This document shows, one piece after another, positions 1 to 9,600 of a DNA stretch of 64,000 nt (the stretch's first letter is position 1; every line of letters starts with the position of its first letter). The stretch is from assembly GCA_900100595.1 (NCBI GenBank), contig FMUA01000004.1, forward strand, positions 124,001 through 188,000, read 5' to 3'. The notes beneath the pieces were generated by a model, which saw nothing but the letters and a program-made list of their open reading frames with translations, made no database searches and was not told where the DNA came from. This DNA comes from Ruminococcaceae bacterium P7. GTDB lineage: Bacteria > Bacillota > Clostridia > Oscillospirales > Acutalibacteraceae. The position numbers and the translations under genes were made by a program.

Positions 1-110
1 ATCCTCTTGACATATTCTACGGGATTGGGTAAGATAGTGATGCAGCAATTTTGCTCAGCCCTGACAAAAACGCCTCCCTCTTTGGAGGCACAATGAATGA
101 GGAGTTTTCA

Positions 111-548
111 ATGAATAGGATTATTGTATTATTCGGAATACTCGCGATCATATTTGCCGTGTGTTTTTCCGGCTGTTCGGCTCAGAATAACATAGTGATA
201 ACCGACAGCAAAAGCGGAGAAACCGTTGCCGAGTTTTCATCGAAAGAGCATCAGGCGGAAGCCGCGGCATTGACAAATGCGTTAAACGGCACCGGGGAAG
301 TATCGGGAGAGATCGATTATTCCGAAAAATATCTCGTACATTTTATTGACCCGAAGGATCCGCTCTATGATATCTGGTATTACGCCTATCTGAATGATGA
401 CAGCAATGCGGTATATATTCAATTTGATCTTGAAAAGATGAAGGATTACAACAAAAAGTCTGACGGCTTTTTTGATGATAAGATACATAAAAGCTCCAAG
501 CTGACAGCAGATGAATTTTCAGAGATCATCTCCGCAAAATACCAATGA
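111..548 (+). CDS. Secreted lipoprotein of unknown function
   Basis: This encodes a 145-residue predicted lipoprotein. The N-terminus is a hydrophobic signal peptide followed by a lipobox ending FSGCSA, so the mature protein should be lipid-anchored on the outer face of the membrane. The rest is a small acidic domain of about 120 residues that I do not recognise. The start at 111 is chosen because a GGAG lies about seven bases upstream; in-frame starts at 51 and 93 lack this and would put extra residues before the signal peptide. A strong terminator follows the stop codon, so the gene probably ends its transcript. Confidence 0.7.
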   Translation: MNRIIVLFGILAIIFAVCFSGCSAQNNIVITDSKSGETVAEFSSKEHQAEAAALTNALNGTGEVSGEIDYSEKYLVHFIDPKDPLYDIWYYAYLNDDSNAVYIQFDLEKMKDYNKKSDGFFDDKIHKSSKLTADEFSEIISAKYQ

Positions 549-561
549 ACGAATCAAAACG

Positions 562-600
562 AACGGCAGTCCTGCTTCTGAACAGGGCTGCCGTTTTTTT
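562..600 (+). terminator. Rho-independent terminator after lipoprotein gene
   Basis: A GC-rich stem (CGGCAGTCCTG pairing imperfectly with CAGGGCTGCCG) is followed by seven T residues. It sits 14 bases after the stop codon. A closely similar hairpin follows the next gene. Confidence 0.85.
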
Positions 601-739
601 ATCTGCGGCTGTCTGCGCTATGCTTGCTTTCGTATGCATAAATCATGCGGAATATTCGTCAAAACTATTGATCTTAATCCACATATTGTGTTGTAATATG
701 GTAAAAATTATATTTCAATAACCAAAAGGAGGAATATTC

Positions 740-1603
740 ATGCAAGCATTCAAACGAACACTCAGCGTTCTGTTAGCTGTCATCATGGTATTCGGCATGC
801 TTACCGTTATCCCCGTAAGCGCTGCCGGGACCGATGACTCCGAATCAGGCGCGGCCAAGGAGTATTATCAGATCGCTGTCGGTACGACCGCGGTCACATC
901 CGAGAACTATCGGGATATTCTGGGCAACGGCACGGCGAGCTATGATCCGGGTACCAGTACGCTGACGCTGAACAACCCGAAGCCCACCGTATCCTTTGAG
1001 ATGAACGGCTTCGGCTCCGCTGTGGAAGCGCAGGTGCTCGCCTACGGTGAGAAAGCCTCCGAACCAAAGGCTCCCACCGCCGATCACTGTTATTTCGGCG
1101 GCTGGTTCACGGATAAAGCGTGCACCAAGGCGTTCGATTTCGACACGCCCGTGATGGATGATCTCACGCTGTACGCGAAGTGGACGTTCAAGAAATATAC
1201 CATCACCTTTGTCAACGAGGACGACACCGTGCTGCAGCAGAGTGACGTCGAATACGGCACGATGCCCGAATACAAGGGCGAAACCCCGGTCAAAAAACCC
1301 GACGCGCAGAGCTACTATGCGTTCACGGGCTGGATGCCCGCGATCTCCAAGGTAACAGCGGAAGTGACCTACAGGGCGACCTTCAGGAAGAACGCCCGCA
1401 AGCTCCTCATCGGCGACGCGAACGGCGACGGCAAGGTCACCATCAACGACGTGACGAAGATCCAGGAATACCTCGCGGATCTGGCTCAGCTCACGCCTGA
1501 TCAGCTCATTGCAGCCGACACAAACTGCGACGGTCAGGTTACAATTGACGACGCGACAATGGTTCAGAAGTACATTGCGGAGATCATCGACCACCTCGGA
1601 TAA
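740..1603 (+). CDS. Secreted dockerin protein with InlB-type repeats
   Basis: This is a 287-residue exported protein. A signal peptide (about residues 1-29, ending VPVSAA) is followed by a short region, then two Listeria-Bacteroides (InlB/Flg_new) repeats recognisable by the GGWF...LYAKW and FTGW patterns, and a C-terminal type I dockerin (about 225-287). The dockerin has two calcium loops, DANGDGKVTIND and DTNCDGQVTIDD, so it should plug into a cohesin on a scaffoldin. The AAAAGGAGG site ends about nine bases before the ATG. No catalytic domain is visible. The join near residue 75, where a TLTLNN segment runs straight into an InlB repeat, looks abrupt and may be an internal deletion. Confidence 0.85.
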   Translation: MQAFKRTLSVLLAVIMVFGMLTVIPVSAAGTDDSESGAAKEYYQIAVGTTAVTSENYRDILGNGTASYDPGTSTLTLNNPKPTVSFEMNGFGSAVEAQVLAYGEKASEPKAPTADHCYFGGWFTDKACTKAFDFDTPVMDDLTLYAKWTFKKYTITFVNEDDTVLQQSDVEYGTMPEYKGETPVKKPDAQSYYAFTGWMPAISKVTAEVTYRATFRKNARKLLIGDANGDGKVTINDVTKIQEYLADLAQLTPDQLIAADTNCDGQVTIDDATMVQKYIAEIIDHLG

Positions 1604-1640
1604 GCATTCCCGCAGCTGACGGAAAACACAAATCAAACAA

Positions 1641-1678
1641 CGGCAGCCCTGCCTTTCCGACAAGGCTGCCGATTTTTC
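1641..1678 (+). terminator. Rho-independent terminator after dockerin gene
   Basis: The stem CGGCAGCCCTG/CAAGGCTGCCG is followed by GATTTTT. It is very like the terminator at 562-600. Confidence 0.8.
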
Positions 1679-1826
1679 TGCTTTCCGCGTTGCTGCACAT
1701 AATCCATGCGGCAACTGCGGAAATTTTTATCAGTTTTTTCCATTTTATCAATTTGTTTGCCGTGTGCCTGTGATATACTTGGTTTAAGAAATGTATACGC
1801 ATTTTTACAGTAAAGGAGAGAACAGA

Positions 1827-3059
1827 ATGAAGAAAAAAATCAAAAAGCTTGTTTCTTCGGTTCTCGCATTCGTCATCGCTTTCAGTGCGCTGACAATCAT
1901 ACCGGGCAACGTCCTGCACGCCTGGTATGTCAGCGCTGCTGAACTTGTCGGAGGCGAAACGGGAGCCGAGGAGACCTACCAAAGCGGTTCGTTCACCTAT
2001 ACGCTGGTGAACGAATACACCAACGTCAAGCTGCTGTCCTGCAGCAGCGATGCGGAAGGGCTGGAAATTCCCGACACCATCGACGGCAAGTACGTCACGG
2101 TGCTGGGAGGGCAGACCTTCCAAAGCAATAAAACACTGAAAAGCGTCACGCTCCCGAAGCGGCTTGAGGTCATTGAGGACGCCGCCTTTTCGGGCTGCAC
2201 CTCCCTTGAATCGGTAGACTTCCCGTCATCGCTGAGAAGTATCGGAAGAAACGCCTTTTCGGGAGCGAATGCGCTGAAAACCGCTCACTTTGCGGAGGGC
2301 TTGCAGTCCATCGGCACCTACGCCTTTAACGGCTGTACGTCGCTCGAGAGCGTCGAGCTGCCCTCTACCCTCGGCACGCTGGCAAGCGACGCGTTCAGCA
2401 GCTGCACCGGAATGAAATCCGCCGTCGTCACCGGCACGAATCTCGCCGTCGGCAATTATGCCTTTGAATACTGCTACGCGCTGGAGAGCATCACCTTCGG
2501 CGAGGGCGTTAAGAGCATCGGCTACCGCACCTGCTACCAGTGCGGCAGTCTGAAAAACATACAGATCGCAAACTCGGTTGAAACGATCGGAAGCCTTGCC
2601 TTTGCAAACGCGAAGCAGCTTGACGAGGTCGTGTTCGGCAGCGGTCTGACCTCGATAGCCGCCGACGCATTCCCGTCAGACGGCAGCTTCACGGCTCTCT
2701 GCTACGAGGACAGCCCGGCGCAGGATTATCTGAAAGCCTTCCCGAACGTCACCGTCAAATTCATCCAGCGAGACCTTCTCTCTGAGCGCATCCTCGGAGA
2801 TGGGCATATCCTCCGAATACAAAGCGCTCACGGAGGGCTTCCTCCTCGGGCTGGAATTCGGTTTGAAGATCAACGCGGGCGTGGGCATACCGTATGCCAG
2901 CGCGGGCGTTTTCGGAGAAGGCAAGCTCAACGTCACGACGCTCATTTCCCCGTGGGCAGTGAAGGAATTCACGGGCACGGGACGTGTGGGACTCTATCTG
3001 CAGCTCGCGTGGTATTACGACGAGATCACGCTTCTCGAGGGCAGAATAAAGTTCTATGA
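1827..3059 (+). CDS. BspA-type LRR protein, N-terminal part of a frameshifted gene
   Basis: The start at 1827 has AAAGGAGAG seven bases upstream. The product has a signal peptide (about 1-37), then roughly ten LRR_5 (BspA-like) repeats with the pattern SIGxxAFxxCxSLExVxLPxxL up to about residue 310, ending VTVKFI. These repeats form surface-exposed solenoids used for binding. After about base 2760 this frame turns into arginine- and histidine-rich sequence typical of a wrong frame, while the +1 frame becomes good protein and runs to a dockerin at 5067. I read this as one gene of about 3.2 kb broken by an indel near 2734-2800. A sequencing error would look the same. Confidence 0.7.
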   Translation: MKKKIKKLVSSVLAFVIAFSALTIIPGNVLHAWYVSAAELVGGETGAEETYQSGSFTYTLVNEYTNVKLLSCSSDAEGLEIPDTIDGKYVTVLGGQTFQSNKTLKSVTLPKRLEVIEDAAFSGCTSLESVDFPSSLRSIGRNAFSGANALKTAHFAEGLQSIGTYAFNGCTSLESVELPSTLGTLASDAFSSCTGMKSAVVTGTNLAVGNYAFEYCYALESITFGEGVKSIGYRTCYQCGSLKNIQIANSVETIGSLAFANAKQLDEVVFGSGLTSIAADAFPSDGSFTALCYEDSPAQDYLKAFPNVTVKFIQRDLLSERILGDGHILRIQSAHGGLPPRAGIRFEDQRGRGHTVCQRGRFRRRQAQRHDAHFPVGSEGIHGHGTCGTLSAARVVLRRDHASRGQNKVL

Positions 3060-5067
3060 GAACGAAAACGTCGGCGCACTCTTCAACACCGACAACTACA
3101 AGCTCAACACCGGTCTTCTCACGCGCGGCACCGCATGGGACGCTCCCGCGGGACTTCCCGAGGGAACGGCGACGCTGATCGAAAACGCGGACGCCTCCGA
3201 AGCGCCGAAGACCGTGACCGTCGACGGCAAGACCGTGATGGTATACAGGGGCGTCGACAAGTCCTCCGACACCGTCGCGAACGCGCTCGCGCTCTACTAC
3301 AGCGTGCGCGACGACGCAAGCGGCAAGTGGTCGGTTCCCAAGAAGGTCGACGACAACCACCTCTCCGACCTCAGCTTCTCGCTGGCAAGCGACGGAGCAG
3401 GCGCGCAGCTCGTTTACGCGCAGGCGAACCGCGAGCTGAGCGACGGCATGACAATGAAGGACATGTTCTCCTCCGTCGATATTTACGCTTCCGCCTTCAA
3501 CGTGCAGACGGGCGCGTTTGAGCCTGCGGTAAGGCTGACCGACAATACCGCCTACGACGCGTGTCCCGCTGTCAGCTATTCGGGCGGCAAGCCCACGGCG
3601 GTGTGGCTGTCAAACAGCGCCGCCAATCCGCTGTTCACCGACAGCAGCAACGCCCTCCTGTTCAGCAGATATGAGAACGGAAGCTGGAGCGCTCCCGGGG
3701 CAGTCACCGAAAACTCCGGTACGATCCTCAACTGCAGCACCATCGGCAGCAGCGTCGTATTCACCAAGGACGCCGACAGCGATCTGGCGACAAGCGGCGA
3801 CAGGAGCCTGTATCTCTATGACATGGCAACGGGCAGCGTCAAGACGCTCGCCGAGGGCATCGTCTCCGCGGTGGAAACAGGAACGCTCCGCAGCAGGGAC
3901 GTCGTGATGTGGTATCAGGACGGCAAGCTGACAAGCTATGATATCGCGGGCGGCACCGTTTCGGCGCTGTGCGACGTATCCGGCGCGCTTGCGGCAGGCT
4001 TCAGGCTCCTCGAAAGCGACGGAACCGCCTCCGTTGTGTTCCAAAGCGAGGACAACCGTCTTTCTCAGATCTGCCTTGACAACGAAACGGGCGCATGGTC
4101 GTCTCCCGTCACCGTTGCGGAGGCGAACGGCAATATCCGCAGCTTTGAGGCAGCCTACACCGGCGGCACGCTCAACCTGACCTACTACGTGGATACGGAA
4201 ACGGAGAACGGCCGTCAGTCCGATCTCGTCAACACCTCCGTCGCCCGCAAGCCGCAGCCCGTCATCTCCGATCCCATCGTCGACTACACCTCCATCCATA
4301 AGGGTGAGGAAGCTTCGATGCTCGTCAGAGTGAGAAACAACGGCGTTCTGCCTACGGGCAACCTGATCTTCGAGATGACCGATTACGACGGAAAGACGCT
4401 CAGCGCCTTTACCGCTCCCGACTCCTCGCTCTCCGCGGGAGAAAGCAGGCTGTTCACCGTACCCTTTTCCTCTCCCGACGAGATCGAGAGCCGCGACCTC
4501 AGACTGACGGTCTGCGACGCGACCGGAAGCAGTTCCGATTCCTATTCGTTCAATCCCGCAGTCGCAGACCTGAAGCTGAGCTGCAATCAGTATAACAACA
4601 ACGGCGAGAGCTATCTCTACGCCGTGATCACCAACAGAACGGATTATTCCACTCCCGCAGCGCTCGAGGTATTCGATCCCGAGACGGGCGCCGTTTACGC
4701 GGAGGTCAATATCTCCGAGGTTTCCTCCGACTGTCCCGCGACGGTCATGCTCCCCGTCAGCAGGAAGCTCACGGATGCGAACGGCTATGTTCACGCTAGA
4801 GTCATTTCCCGCGTGACCGACTGCATCATGTCCAACAACGAGGACTTCTTCGTCTACAACCGGATCCGCTCGATCAAGGGCGACGTCAACGGCGACGAGG
4901 AAATCACCATTTCCGATGTCACGCTCCTGCAGCAGTATCTCGCTGACCTCGAGACGCTCGACGCCCTCGGACTTGCTGCCGCGGACGCGAACGGAGACGG
5001 CATCATCAATATCTCCGACGCGACGCATATCCAGAAGTACATCGCGGAGATCATTACGGAAATGTGA
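2800..5067 (+). CDS. C-terminal part of frameshifted dockerin protein
   Basis: This 755-residue frame begins inside the LRR gene, lacks a signal peptide, and has only GGAG touching its first ATG, so it is unlikely to be translated on its own. The frame is open upstream to the stop at 2731-2733, and the residues before 2800 already look like protein. It contains a beta-rich region with Kelch/propeller-like stretches, a CARDB-like segment (about 485-600, VRVRNNG), a second similar module, and a C-terminal dockerin (about 690-755) with loops DVNGDEEITISD and DANGDGIINISD. With the LRR part it would form an LRR-propeller-dockerin surface protein. If the frameshift is real the locus is a pseudogene. 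Confidence 0.65.
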   Translation: MGISSEYKALTEGFLLGLEFGLKINAGVGIPYASAGVFGEGKLNVTTLISPWAVKEFTGTGRVGLYLQLAWYYDEITLLEGRIKFYENENVGALFNTDNYKLNTGLLTRGTAWDAPAGLPEGTATLIENADASEAPKTVTVDGKTVMVYRGVDKSSDTVANALALYYSVRDDASGKWSVPKKVDDNHLSDLSFSLASDGAGAQLVYAQANRELSDGMTMKDMFSSVDIYASAFNVQTGAFEPAVRLTDNTAYDACPAVSYSGGKPTAVWLSNSAANPLFTDSSNALLFSRYENGSWSAPGAVTENSGTILNCSTIGSSVVFTKDADSDLATSGDRSLYLYDMATGSVKTLAEGIVSAVETGTLRSRDVVMWYQDGKLTSYDIAGGTVSALCDVSGALAAGFRLLESDGTASVVFQSEDNRLSQICLDNETGAWSSPVTVAEANGNIRSFEAAYTGGTLNLTYYVDTETENGRQSDLVNTSVARKPQPVISDPIVDYTSIHKGEEASMLVRVRNNGVLPTGNLIFEMTDYDGKTLSAFTAPDSSLSAGESRLFTVPFSSPDEIESRDLRLTVCDATGSSSDSYSFNPAVADLKLSCNQYNNNGESYLYAVITNRTDYSTPAALEVFDPETGAVYAEVNISEVSSDCPATVMLPVSRKLTDANGYVHARVISRVTDCIMSNNEDFFVYNRIRSIKGDVNGDEEITISDVTLLQQYLADLETLDALGLAAADANGDGIINISDATHIQKYIAEIITEM

Positions 5068-5125
5068 TCCCGTTCTAAATGAAAAACGTCCGTCTCACCG
5101 TGCTCCCGTGTGAGCGGCAATAGGA

Positions 5126-5163
5126 AAACCCCGCGTAAACACTGCGTTTACGCGGGGTTCGTT
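5126..5163 (+). terminator. Bidirectional terminator between convergent genes
   Basis: ACCCCGCGTAAAC pairs perfectly with GTTTACGCGGGGT around a five-base loop. T-rich tracts lie on both sides, so it can serve both the dockerin gene and the minus-strand YitT gene. Confidence 0.9.
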
Positions 5164-5168
5164 TCACA

Positions 5169-5229
5169 GGGAGCATCCGTCGGGCTGCTGCCCGTGTTGA
5201 TGAGCGGTAAGGAATTTTCAGAGGCTCCC
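5169..5229. repeat. Degenerate, internally deleted copy of the 161-bp element
   Basis: About 61 bp run from GGGAGC to GCTCCC. The right third (GCGGTAAGGAATTTTCAGAGG) matches the right end of the 161-bp element with one or two changes, while the left part is lost or diverged. It touches the last codon of the YitT gene. No target duplication remains. Confidence 0.6.
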
Positions 5230-6153
5230 TTATTTCTTTTTCAGATGCTCAAAGATGTTGTAATGGATTTTTTCGTAATTGCCGAGCGTCTCGTTGATGA
5301 TGGTGGAATACGCGAAGGCGCCGGGGTGGGCGGCGATGATTTTCTCCATCGCGACGACCTGATGCTTCTGGACGACGCAGATCAGCATCTCCGTCTCCCT
5401 GCCCGAGAACATGCCCTTTGCGGGGACGACCGTCACGGAATGGCGGAGCGTTTTGATGATCTCGTCGGAGATCTCCTGATACTCATTCGACACGATCTCA
5501 AATTTGACGCGCTGTCTGGAGCCGCGCAGGATGGTGTCGCCGACCTGACTGGTGAGGAAGGAGTAGATGATGCAGAGCACCACCGGCTCGACCTTGAGGT
5601 CGTAGACAAAATAGGAGGCGACCGCCACGGCTGAATTCAGCGCGAAGATAATCCATATCAGATTCTGTTCGGGCCATTTTTTGTGAATCAGCGCGGCGAT
5701 GATATCCGTACCGCCCGTGCAGCCGTTCAGACGGATGGCGGCGCCGTAGATGATGCCGTTGATGACGCCCGAGGCGATCGGCGCGAGGATGGTGCTGGTG
5801 CCGTTTGAAGTCTTGTAGCTGAGGAAGGACAGGTCGATCACCCTGAACTGCAGCAGCAGGAGGGCGACGGAAAAGGTGAGGGCGAACACCGTCGAGCGTG
5901 CGGCAAAGCCCTTGTCGAGAAAAAGAAACGCGAGCACGCAGAGCGGAATATTGATCAGAAGGCTCATGTAGGCGACGGAAAAATTCAGCTTGTACTGTAT
6001 CATCGTCGCGATGCCGTTGATGCCCGCGGGGGCGAAGCTGTTCTCGAAAATAAAGATCTGATAGCAAAGAGCCATGCCGCAGGCTATCGCGATCATCAGA
6101 ACATAGACCAGTGATGTTTTCAGGATTTTTCTCGGCTTTGATTGTTTCGTCAT
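5230..6153 (-). CDS. YitT/DUF2179 family membrane protein
   Basis: The 307-residue product has about five membrane segments in its first 200 residues, with the SFAPAGINGIATMIQ and GCTGGTDIIA glycine motifs of the YitT membrane family. A soluble C-terminal DUF2179 domain follows (about 215-300, VVPAKGMFSGRETEML). The family is common in Firmicutes and its transport role is not settled. It is the last gene of a three-gene minus-strand run, 24 bases after the gene upstream. AGGGAAG precedes the ATG. The family call is firm; the function is unknown. Confidence 0.9.
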   Translation of the reverse strand: MTKQSKPRKILKTSLVYVLMIAIACGMALCYQIFIFENSFAPAGINGIATMIQYKLNFSVAYMSLLINIPLCVLAFLFLDKGFAARSTVFALTFSVALLLLQFRVIDLSFLSYKTSNGTSTILAPIASGVINGIIYGAAIRLNGCTGGTDIIAALIHKKWPEQNLIWIIFALNSAVAVASYFVYDLKVEPVVLCIIYSFLTSQVGDTILRGSRQRVKFEIVSNEYQEISDEIIKTLRHSVTVVPAKGMFSGRETEMLICVVQKHQVVAMEKIIAAHPGAFAYSTIINETLGNYEKIHYNIFEHLKKK

Positions 6154-6177
6154 CGTCTGTTCTTCCCTGCTAACGAT

Positions 6178-6606
6178 TTATTGATCGGATTGTATGGCGC
6201 CATACATCAAAAAGCTCCTCAAAAACAGGACGCCTGCCAGCGCAAGCGCGCAGCCGAGTCCCGTATAGAAAAACGCGACGAACGCGTCGGGAAATACGCC
6301 TGCGGCGCGCAGACCGATTCCGCCTCCCATCATCACCGCCATGATGATATAGGCTTTCAAATCGAAGAAACGCCAGAACGGCTGACGCTCCTCTTTGTAG
6401 CCCACAATCCGCTTTGTGTGCTTTTGGCTCATTCTGAAAAACATCGCGCCGAACAGCAGGAAGATCACGACGGACAGCGCGTACCAATACCACTGCTGTT
6501 CGATCGCGAAATAGGAGAGGATCCCCAGCCGTGCGACATTGACGCCTGCCGCCAGCCAGACGATTCCCGCTATCAGCAGCAGCGCTCTCTTTTTTACCTT
6601 GAACAT
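6178..6606 (-). CDS. Small four-helix membrane protein
   Basis: This 142-residue protein has four hydrophobic segments (about 8-28, 40-58, 86-106 and 113-133) and a basic loop between helices 2 and 3 (SQKHTKRIVGYKEERQ). I do not recognise a family. It lies 44 bases behind the ABC transporter gene and 24 bases before the YitT gene, so it is probably cotranscribed and may work with them. AGAAGGG sits before the ATG. Confidence 0.7.
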   Translation of the reverse strand: MFKVKKRALLLIAGIVWLAAGVNVARLGILSYFAIEQQWYWYALSVVIFLLFGAMFFRMSQKHTKRIVGYKEERQPFWRFFDLKAYIIMAVMMGGGIGLRAAGVFPDAFVAFFYTGLGCALALAGVLFLRSFLMYGAIQSDQ

Positions 6607-6650
6607 TTTTCATCCCTTCTATTCCTGCACCTTGATTTCCGCGGCGACGC

Positions 6651-9600
6651 TTATTCCGAACGGAGCGCCGCGACGGGATCGCTTTTCGCCGCCTTGCGCG
6701 AGGGAATGATACCGCCGATCAGCGTGAGAATCACGCTGAGGATAATCAGTATCAGCGCCGCCGCGGGAGGCAGGATCGCGTTGATGTTTTCCTTACCCGT
6801 CAGCGCGTGCAGGATGGGATTGGCGATCATGATGATCAGCTCGGAAATGCCGATGCCGATGACGCCTGCCAGCGCGCCGATGATGAAGGTCTCGGCGTTG
6901 AATACCGTTGAGATATTGTGCTTGGAAGCGCCGATCGCGCGGAGAATACCGATCTCCTTGCGGCGCTCGAGGACGCTGATATAGGTGATGACGCCGATCA
7001 TGATGGACGAAACCACCAGCGAGATCGCGACGAACGCGATCAGGATATAGCTGATAGCGTCGATGATCGTCGTGACCGAGCCCATCAGCGCGTCGACGAG
7101 GTCGGTGTATTCGATGATTTTTTCGTTTTCGCCTGCCGCCTCCATGCGCGCGTTGTAGTCGCTGATCAGTTCCTTGATATGGGTCTTGCTGTCGAAGTCC
7201 AGCGGATAGATGGTGATCGACGACGGGTTGGCGATATCCGCGTAGCCGAGCTTTTTGAGGTTGCTCTCATAGGTGGTTTTCCGTGTTGAGAGCAGGGAGG
7301 TCATCAAATCCTTGAGCTCCTCGGCGGACATTTCCGACTTGAACATATCCGCCAGCGCGTCGGTGTTGAAGTTGAAGCCGCTGAGGAGGTTATCCGACAA
7401 GCCCGACGTCAGCTGTGCCATGTTGCTTTGAAGCATCGCGGTGATCTGATTGCCGACGGAGGTGAAAATGCCCTGCATCACCGCGCCCATCTGCTGCGAT
7501 ATCAGCGAGGAGTAACGGGACATGCTCTCCTCCAGTCCCGAGGCGTCCACGGACTCTGCCACGGTCTTGCCGATGAGCGCCTGCGCCTCCCCGGTGGAGA
7601 GATACTTTCCGAACGACGAGAGCAGGTACGATACCGACGGAAGCTGTTCCTCCTCGGCGTATTTCTCGTAGCCCTCGATGACGGCGGTCAGCAGCGCGGT
7701 GATCTCCTCGTCGGTGAATTTCAGCGCGTTCAGCTTTTCGCGGAGAGCAGCTCTGCCGTCGCTGAGAATCGCTTTCGCGTCGGCGGAATCGGCGTATTCG
7801 CTGATGCGGCTGAAATCGTTGGGTTCATAGCCGTTCTTCTCCAGCCAGACGGCGTAGCCCATGACGTAGCTTTCGGCGATCGCGGAGACATCGTCGGCGG
7901 TGATCAGGTCATCGAGCTTGCCCGAAAGGGTCTTTTGCAGGTTTTTCCGGATCATCTCCCGCGCGGCGTCGGTTCGGAGGTAGCCCGCGACGGAGGACGT
8001 CAGGGAGGAGATATCGGCGCGCTTGTCGTCCTTGACATAGCTCTGGTAGCCGCTGAGGATGCCGTCGAACAGTCCGCGCAGCGTTTCCTCTGTCATATTG
8101 AGCTTCACGCCGCTGAGCAGCGAGGTGATATCCGCTTCACTCAGCGCGGGCATCATTCCGCTGAAATCCGCCGAGGACGCGACGTCGCTCATGTCGATTT
8201 CGGAGAAATCCATTCCGCTGAGATCGAGCGAGCTGAGGTCGAAGCCCGAAAAATCCATTTTGTCGCTGTCGAGCTTGAACAGCTCTCCGACGGCGTCCTT
8301 GTCGACCGAGAAGAGCGACGAAAAATCGGGGCTGTCGCCGTTTTGGTTCTCGTCATCGAAATCCTTGCCCGTGAACACGTTGGTTTCGGGGCTTTTCAGC
8401 TGCGCCTTGACGATATCCGATTCGGCAGCCGTGTCCATGACGTGTTTGGTGAGGACAGGGGTGTAGCCGATGCCGATTTGACCGGTCTGCGAGCCGCTTT
8501 CGCTCGGCTGGACGATGCCGACGATTCTGATTGTCTCCGCGTCCTTCAGCTGATTTTTGACATACTTCGCGTCGCCGCTGTGGTCAGTCCAGACGCTGTA
8601 GCTTTTGTCGTAGGTATAGAAGGAGGACGTCGGGACAAGGCGGAATTCCGTGCCGAGGATTTCGTCATAGCGGTAGCGCTTTCCCGACTCGACCGCGGCG
8701 GGTTCTTTGCCCTGCGCAAAATCGGCGATCAGCTCGTCGAGCTGTTTCGGGTCCTTCAGACCGAGGGTATAGAGCGTGACGTCGGATATTTTGCCGCTTG
8801 CGGTCAGCGTGACGAGGCACTCGTCGAATTTTTCGGGCCACTTGCCCGCTTTCAGCTCATAGTTCTTTTTCAGGATCTTTTCGCTCTCGGGCAGGGCGAA
8901 AAAGGTGTCCGTATTGGTGAAGGTGGAGAACAGCCCGTTGGTGGAGCTGTTCTCCGAGGAGAAGCCCAGCGACTCGAAGGCGGTGCTCGGGTTGACCTGA
9001 CGGTAGCTGTCGCCGTCCGTTTTGTAGATGCGCGGCGTGATGTTGTAGCTGTACTCCACCGCCTGCACATAGTCGTCGATGTCGCAGTCGCCGCTCTCAA
9101 AATACGCCTTGAGCGATTTGAGGTCGTTGGTCGTCATGCCCGAGAGCATGCTCGTCATCGCATTCCATTCCTGCACGGATTCGTCGTCCTCAACGACGGC
9201 GCCGTCCGTTTCCGCGTTCGTATGCGACGCGATCATCGACGTCAGGTTGAGGTTGGTGTCGGTGATCGTCAGCGGATAATCCTGCAGGCTCTCCTCCTCG
9301 ACGCTGCGGATGTATTCATTCGAGCCGTTGGAAAGGGACAGAATCAGCGCGATGCCGATGATGCCGATGGAGCCGGCGAACGATACGAGTATCGTCCGCG
9401 CCTTTTTCGTCCAGAGGTTGTTGAACGAGAGAGCGAGGGAGGTCAGGAGCGACATGGACGATTTGCCCATGTTCTTGTGCACCCGTTCCTGCTCCTCAGG
9501 GATGTAGGGGTCGGAGTCGGAGGTGATCTGACCGTCCTTGAGCGTCACGATACGCGTGGCGTATTGCTCCGCAAGCTCGGGGTTGTGGGTGACCATCACC

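Noticed and set aside
71-90. Hairpin GCCTCC/GGAGGC before the first gene
   Set aside because: It may end an upstream transcript, but there is no T run and the upstream gene is outside the window; left unassigned.
3610-5028. A 472-codon minus-strand frame opposite the dockerin protein
   Set aside because: No start signals or motifs; the plus strand ends in a canonical dockerin.
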